Part shown: positions 4,346-7,093 of the stretch, in pieces
Position numbering within the stretch: position 1 is the stretch's first letter
How the letters are laid out: each line of letters opens with the position of its first letter
Source of the DNA: Candidatus Egerieicola pullicola
GTDB taxonomy: Bacteria > Bacillota > Clostridia > Oscillospirales > Ruminococcaceae
Length of the DNA stretch: 7,093 bases
Assembly (NCBI GenBank): GCA_018712465.1
Contig: DVGY01000169.1
Span: 1-7,093, forward strand
Direction: 5' to 3'
Notes under the pieces: generated by a model
Seen by the model: only the letters and a program-made list of their open reading frames with translations
What the model was told of the DNA's origin: nothing
The model's database searches: none
Position numbers and translations under genes: made by a program

Positions 4346-5710
4346 ATGGAATTTGCCAAAAATCAAATTTACCCCGCTGTCATTGAAGATCTGACCCAGG
4401 AGGGCATGGGAGTGGCCAAACTGCAAGGATTCACCGTCTTTGTGCCCAACACCGCCATTGGAGATCGAGGAGAGATCAAACTGGTGAAGGTGCTGAAACA
4501 CTACGGCTACGGTATCCTCACCAAGCTCACCTCCCCTTCCCCGGACCGAGTGGAACCGGACTGCCCCGTCAGCGGCAAATGCGGAGGGTGCCTGCTGCGG
4601 CACATTTCCTACGACAGCGAGCTGCGTTGGAAAGAAGGAATGGTGGCGGACTGCTTTGCTCGCTTGGGAGAAATTTCTCTGCCGGTGTCTCCGATTCTGG
4701 GCAGCAAAATGCAGGAAGGCTACCGAAACAAAGCCCAGTACCCCATCCAAACCGGCAAAGACGGCAAATTGAAGGCGGGGTTTTACGCCGGGCGCAGCCA
4801 TCGGTTGGTGGAACAGACCCGATGCAAGCTGCAGCCTCCGGTATTCGGTGAGATCTTGGAATGGGTTCTAGCTTTTGGCGACGCCCATGACTGGTCCGCC
4901 TACGACGAAGCCACTGGCAAAGGATTGCTGCGGCACTTGTACCTGCGCATGGGCTTTGCCACCGGGGAAATTATGGTCTGCCCGGTAGTAGCGGGAAAAG
5001 GCCATCTGCCCCAAGAGCAGGAATTTGCTGTTTCTTTGGCCAAAGCCTTTCCTGGAGTGGTCAGCATTGTAATCAACCACAATCCCAGAAACACCAACGT
5101 AATTTTGGGTCCAAAAACCCGGCTGCTCTGGGGAAAGGAAACCATCGACGACATCCTTTGCGGGGTACGTGTGACCCTGTCTCCCCATTCCTTCTACCAG
5201 GTAAACCGTGACCAAGCCCAACGGCTGTATGAAACGGCCCTGGATCTTGCTCAGCTGAAAAACAGCGACATTTTGCTGGACTTGTACTGCGGCGCAGGCA
5301 CCATTGGGTTAGCGGCAGCAGGCCGGGTGAAACAGGTTTACGGGGCAGAGATCGTGCCCCAGGCAGTGGAAAATGCCAAGCGCAACGCTGCTCAGAACCA
5401 GATCCGCAATGCAGAGTTTCTCTGCGCCGACTGCTCTCAGGCAGTGGAGGAATTTGCACAACGGGGCATTCGACCGGATGTAATTGTGGTGGACCCGCCA
5501 CGGAAAGGCTGTGCGCCGGAAGTTCTAACGGCCATCCGAGATTTTTCTCCGGAACGGCTGGTGATGATTTCCTGCAACCCCGCCACGGCAGCCCGAGACT
5601 GCAAAGAACTGGTCAAGATGGGATTTACAGTGGAAAAGATTGTGCCGGTGGATTTGTTTCCCCGGACAGGGCATTGTGAAAGTATTTGTCTCTTCAAACA
5701 AACACTGTAA
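4346..5710 (+). CDS. rlmD: 23S rRNA (uracil-C5)-methyltransferase, RlmD/RlmCD type
   Basis: SAM-dependent enzyme making 5-methyluridine in 23S rRNA: U1939 in E. coli RlmD, and U747 plus U1939 in the Gram-positive dual enzyme RlmCD (family knowledge). The 454 residues begin with a TRAM RNA-binding domain (about 5-60). The [4Fe-4S] ligands are C73, C79, C82 (CPVSGKCGGC) and C160. The methyltransferase fold carries Q285 (SFYQVN), the SAM motif LLDLYCGAGTIGL starting near 310, D383 in VVDPPRKG, the nucleophile C410 (ISCNP) and the base E445 (GHCES). C410 and E445 are 35 residues apart, as in E. coli RumA. The start one base after the uvrC stop is supported by AGGAG at 4334. Membership of the RlmD/TrmA superfamily is certain; the exact uridine target in a Firmicute is less so. 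Confidence 0.93.
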   Translation: MEFAKNQIYPAVIEDLTQEGMGVAKLQGFTVFVPNTAIGDRGEIKLVKVLKHYGYGILTKLTSPSPDRVEPDCPVSGKCGGCLLRHISYDSELRWKEGMVADCFARLGEISLPVSPILGSKMQEGYRNKAQYPIQTGKDGKLKAGFYAGRSHRLVEQTRCKLQPPVFGEILEWVLAFGDAHDWSAYDEATGKGLLRHLYLRMGFATGEIMVCPVVAGKGHLPQEQEFAVSLAKAFPGVVSIVINHNPRNTNVILGPKTRLLWGKETIDDILCGVRVTLSPHSFYQVNRDQAQRLYETALDLAQLKNSDILLDLYCGAGTIGLAAAGRVKQVYGAEIVPQAVENAKRNAAQNQIRNAEFLCADCSQAVEEFAQRGIRPDVIVVDPPRKGCAPEVLTAIRDFSPERLVMISCNPATAARDCKELVKMGFTVEKIVPVDLFPRTGHCESICLFKQTL

Positions 5711-5729
5711 TTTGATTCTAACAAACCAC

Positions 5730-5736
5730 AAGGAGG
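5730..5736 (+). promoter_or_regulatory. Ribosome binding site that sets the GyrI-like gene start
   Basis: AAGGAGG lies 8 bases before the ATG at 5745. The frame stays open upstream to an ATG at 5640 inside rlmD, but that one lacks such a site and would add 35 residues unlike the family. Confidence 0.85.
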
Positions 5737-5744
5737 AACACCTT

Positions 5745-6377
5745 ATGGCCTTTGATTTCAAAAAAGAGTACAAGGAATTCTATCTGCCGAAGAACAAACC
5801 GGGCATCGTCAATCTGCCAACCATGAATTTTATTGCAGTACCAGGACAAGGTGATCCCAACCTTCCGGATGGAGAATACAAACAAGCTATCGGCTTGCTG
5901 TACGCCATTGCCTATACCATTAAAATGAGTAAAAAAGGAGCGCACCAGATTCAGGGATATTTTGATTATGTGGTGCCGCCGCTGGAAGGGTTCTGGTGGC
6001 AGGAGGGCGTAACCGGCGTGGATTATGGCCACAAAGAAAATTTTCAGTGGATTTCCGTGATTCGCCTGCCGGACTTTGTCACCGAAAGGGATTTTCATTG
6101 GGCAGTACATGAAGCCACGCAAAAAAAGAAAACGGATTTTTCCAAGGTAGAATTTTGGACTTATCAAGAAGGGCTGTGCGTACAATGCATGCATATCGGT
6201 GCGTATGATGATGAGCCCGCCACGGTAGCACAGATGCATAATTACATCAAAGAGCAGGGCTATGAATTGGACTTTAACCGCCAGCGCCTTCATCATGAAA
6301 TCTATCTCAGCGACACCAGAAAAGTAGCTCCGGAAAAATTAAAAACTGTCATCCGCCATCCCATTCGAAAAGTCTAG
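5745..6377 (+). CDS. GyrI-like domain protein (small-molecule binding, Lin2189-type)
   Basis: Stand-alone 210-residue GyrI-like protein without a DNA-binding domain. The family binds small hydrophobic or cationic molecules, and several members (Lin2189 of Listeria among those reported, from memory) hydrolyse cyclopropane-containing DNA-alkylating toxins. Family landmarks visible here are KEFYLPKNKP (10-19), the VPGQGDPN loop (32-39), IGLLYAIAYTIKM (49-61), GYFDYVVPPLEGFWW (71-85), IRLPDFVTE (106-114), HIGAYDDEPA (150-159) and HHEIYLSDTRK (183-193), ending with PEKLKTVIRHP. E185 and the tryptophans and tyrosines lining the pocket are candidate functional residues. The ATG at 5745 follows AAGGAGG. 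It sits 34 bp after rlmD with no terminator or convincing promoter between, so it probably shares the uvrC transcript. Codons look more A+T-rich than in uvrC and rlmD. The family call is firm; the substrate is unknown. Confidence 0.88.
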   Translation: MAFDFKKEYKEFYLPKNKPGIVNLPTMNFIAVPGQGDPNLPDGEYKQAIGLLYAIAYTIKMSKKGAHQIQGYFDYVVPPLEGFWWQEGVTGVDYGHKENFQWISVIRLPDFVTERDFHWAVHEATQKKKTDFSKVEFWTYQEGLCVQCMHIGAYDDEPATVAQMHNYIKEQGYELDFNRQRLHHEIYLSDTRKVAPEKLKTVIRHPIRKV

Positions 6378-6379
6378 TG

Positions 6380-6402
6380 AAACCGCTAAATTCGGTTTTT
6401 TA
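6380..6402 (+). terminator. Rho-independent terminator of the uvrC operon
   Basis: AAACCG (6380-6385), a 7-base loop, CGGTTT (6393-6398) and a T-run to 6401, starting 3 bp after the TAG stop of the GyrI-like gene. The stem is short, but the T-run and position fit. Confidence 0.78.
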
Positions 6403-6562
6403 CATCCTTTACAAATAACAAATCTTTTCATTCTGATATTTTATGTTGTTTGCTGAATCATAATTTTTATCATCTATTTTTGCTACTTTCTCCTTAGGAC
6501 TATTTCACAAATATAAAACCAAGTAGATCTCATATTTTCATTTGTTTTATCTAAAAATTTTG
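6403..6562. other. A+T-rich intergenic stretch with no gene seen
   Basis: Strongly A+T-rich DNA between the operon terminator and the pdxS promoter region. I see no ORF with a ribosome binding site, no tRNA-like fold and no clear regulatory motif on either strand. Confidence 0.5.
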
Positions 6563-6563
6563 A

Positions 6564-6606
6564 AAGCCGTCTCTGCCCCGCTCTATTTGCTCGGGAGGGA
6601 CGGCTT
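6564..6606. repeat. Inverted repeat across the pdxS promoter
   Basis: AAGCCGTC (6564-6571) and GACGGCTT (6599-6606) are perfect 8-bp arms. The 27-base interior can extend the stem (CCC/GGG and flanking pairs) with small bulges. The right arm lies between the -35 and -10 boxes of the pdxS promoter. On the plus strand no T-tract follows, so it is probably not a forward terminator; on the minus strand an interrupted T-rich stretch follows. Confidence 0.6.
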
Positions 6607-6615
6607 CGCTATACT
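6587..6615 (+). promoter_or_regulatory. Candidate sigma-A promoter of pdxS
   Basis: TATACT (6610-6615, 5 of 6) with a weak TTGCTC -35 (6587-6592) at 17-bp spacing. The start would be near 6622, giving a leader of about 30 bases. The weak -35 and overlapping inverted repeat suggest regulated expression. Confidence 0.55.
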
Positions 6616-6639
6616 GAAAGCTAGAATTTTTCAAACTAC

Positions 6640-6644
6640 GGAGG
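6640..6644 (+). promoter_or_regulatory. Ribosome binding site of pdxS
   Basis: GGAGG lies 8 bases before the ATG at 6653 and supports that start. Confidence 0.8.
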
Positions 6645-6652
6645 CAGGAATC

Positions 6653-7093
6653 ATGGATTTACAGCGTCATGAACGGAACAAACAGTTGGCTCAATCCTTA
6701 AAGGGCGGCGTCATTATGGACGTCACCAACCCGGAACAGGCAAAAATCGCCGAAGCGGCAGGCGCCGTGGCAGTTATGGCCTTGGAACGGGTTCCCAGTG
6801 ACATCCGCAAGCAGGGCGGCGTAGCCCGGATGAGCGACCCCAAGATGATTAAGGGCATCCAGGCTGCAGTTTCCATCCCCGTGATGGCCAAGGCCCGGAT
6901 CGGCCACATTGCAGAAGCTCAGATTCTGGAAGCGTTGGGCATCGACTACATCGACGAAAGCGAAGTGCTCACCCCCGCCGACGACGCCTACCATCTGAAT
7001 AAATTTGACTTCAAAGTGCCCTTTGTTTGCGGCGCCCGGAACATCGGGGAAGCTCTCCGTCGAATCGGGGAAGGAGCTGCCATGATCCGTACC
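6653..7093 (+). CDS. pdxS: Pyridoxal 5'-phosphate synthase lyase subunit PdxS, 3' end beyond window
   Basis: Synthase subunit of the DXP-independent vitamin B6 pathway. With ammonia from the glutaminase PdxT it joins ribose 5-phosphate and glyceraldehyde 3-phosphate to form pyridoxal 5'-phosphate in a large cytoplasmic complex (family knowledge). 147 codons are present, about half of a protein of roughly 290 residues. The (beta/alpha)8 barrel start is clear: [18 protein letters not shown] (17-34, with D23), [10 protein letters not shown] (43-52), then the Schiff-base lysine K80 in MAKARIGH, and [12 protein letters not shown]. The window ends after IRT, where family members continue with KGEPG, so the second catalytic lysine would be the next codon. 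The ATG at 6653 has GGAGG 8 bases upstream. pdxT is usually the next gene and may lie beyond the edge. Confidence 0.96.
   Translation, partial: MDLQRHERNKQLAQSLKGGVIMDVTNPEQAKIAEAAGAVAVMALERVPSDIRKQGGVARMSDPKMIKGIQAAVSIPVMAKARIGHIAEAQILEALGIDYIDESEVLTPADDAYHLNKFDFKVPFVCGARNIGEALRRIGEGAAMIRT

Noticed and set aside
4181..4801. 206-codon antisense frame across the uvrC/rlmD junction
   Set aside because: It spans two well-supported genes on the other strand and resembles no protein family.
5640..5744. Upstream in-frame extension of the GyrI-like gene to an ATG inside rlmD
   Set aside because: The strong AAGGAGG before 5745 and the family N-terminus support the internal ATG; the extra 35 residues simply read rlmD in another frame.
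5718..6296. 192-codon antisense frame over the GyrI-like gene
   Set aside because: No ribosome binding site or domain match, and it is fully covered by a gene with strong family landmarks.
6698..6994. 98-codon antisense frame over pdxS
   Set aside because: pdxS is unmistakable on the plus strand; the antisense frame has no family match.

Overview
The window looks like an ordinary core-chromosome segment of an endospore-forming, anaerobic Firmicute, most likely class Clostridia and possibly the Oscillospiraceae/Ruminococcaceae group. Supporting this are a clear SpoIIID, a reverse-type rubrerythrin (rubredoxin domain at the N-terminus), strong AGGAGG-type ribosome binding sites, some GTG starts, and G+C-rich genes separated by A+T-rich intergenic DNA. 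The family-level placement is inference. I saw no mobile element, CRISPR array, tRNA or rRNA.

Left half, minus strand, read right to left. A rubrerythrin gene (2174-1626) has a near-consensus sigma-A promoter (TTGACT, 17 bp, TATAAT), an early 5'-leader hairpin and a rho-independent terminator. Immediately after it a second sigma-A-like promoter starts a cluster. The cluster holds an unrecognised 67-residue protein (1501-1298), spoIIID (1221-940, GTG start, with a plausible sigma-E promoter just upstream) and a dNTP triphosphohydrolase (dgt family, from 906 and running off the left edge).

The divergent intergenic region 2175-2514 (about 340 bp) holds the back-to-back rubrerythrin and uvrC promoters, a perfect 10-bp direct repeat over the rubrerythrin promoter, and A+T-rich DNA with weak repeats but no gene.

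Right half, plus strand. uvrC (2515-4344) and an RlmD/RlmCD-type 23S rRNA m5U methyltransferase (4346-5710) are one base apart and probably translationally coupled. A GyrI-like small-molecule-binding protein (5745-6377) follows 34 bp later, and a terminator lies at 6380-6402. An A+T-rich gap then leads to a promoter with an inverted repeat across it and to pdxS (6653 to the right edge), cut one codon before the expected second catalytic lysine.

Themes: nucleotide and DNA quality control (dNTPase, UvrC), oxidative-stress defence (rubrerythrin), sporulation (SpoIIID), rRNA modification and vitamin B6 synthesis. The association most worth testing is uvrC with a GyrI-like protein of the Lin2189 type. 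Some members of that family hydrolyse DNA-alkylating cyclopropane toxins, whose adducts nucleotide excision repair could remove. No clearly new system is visible; the remaining candidates are small regulatory structures and the uncharacterised 67-residue gene.
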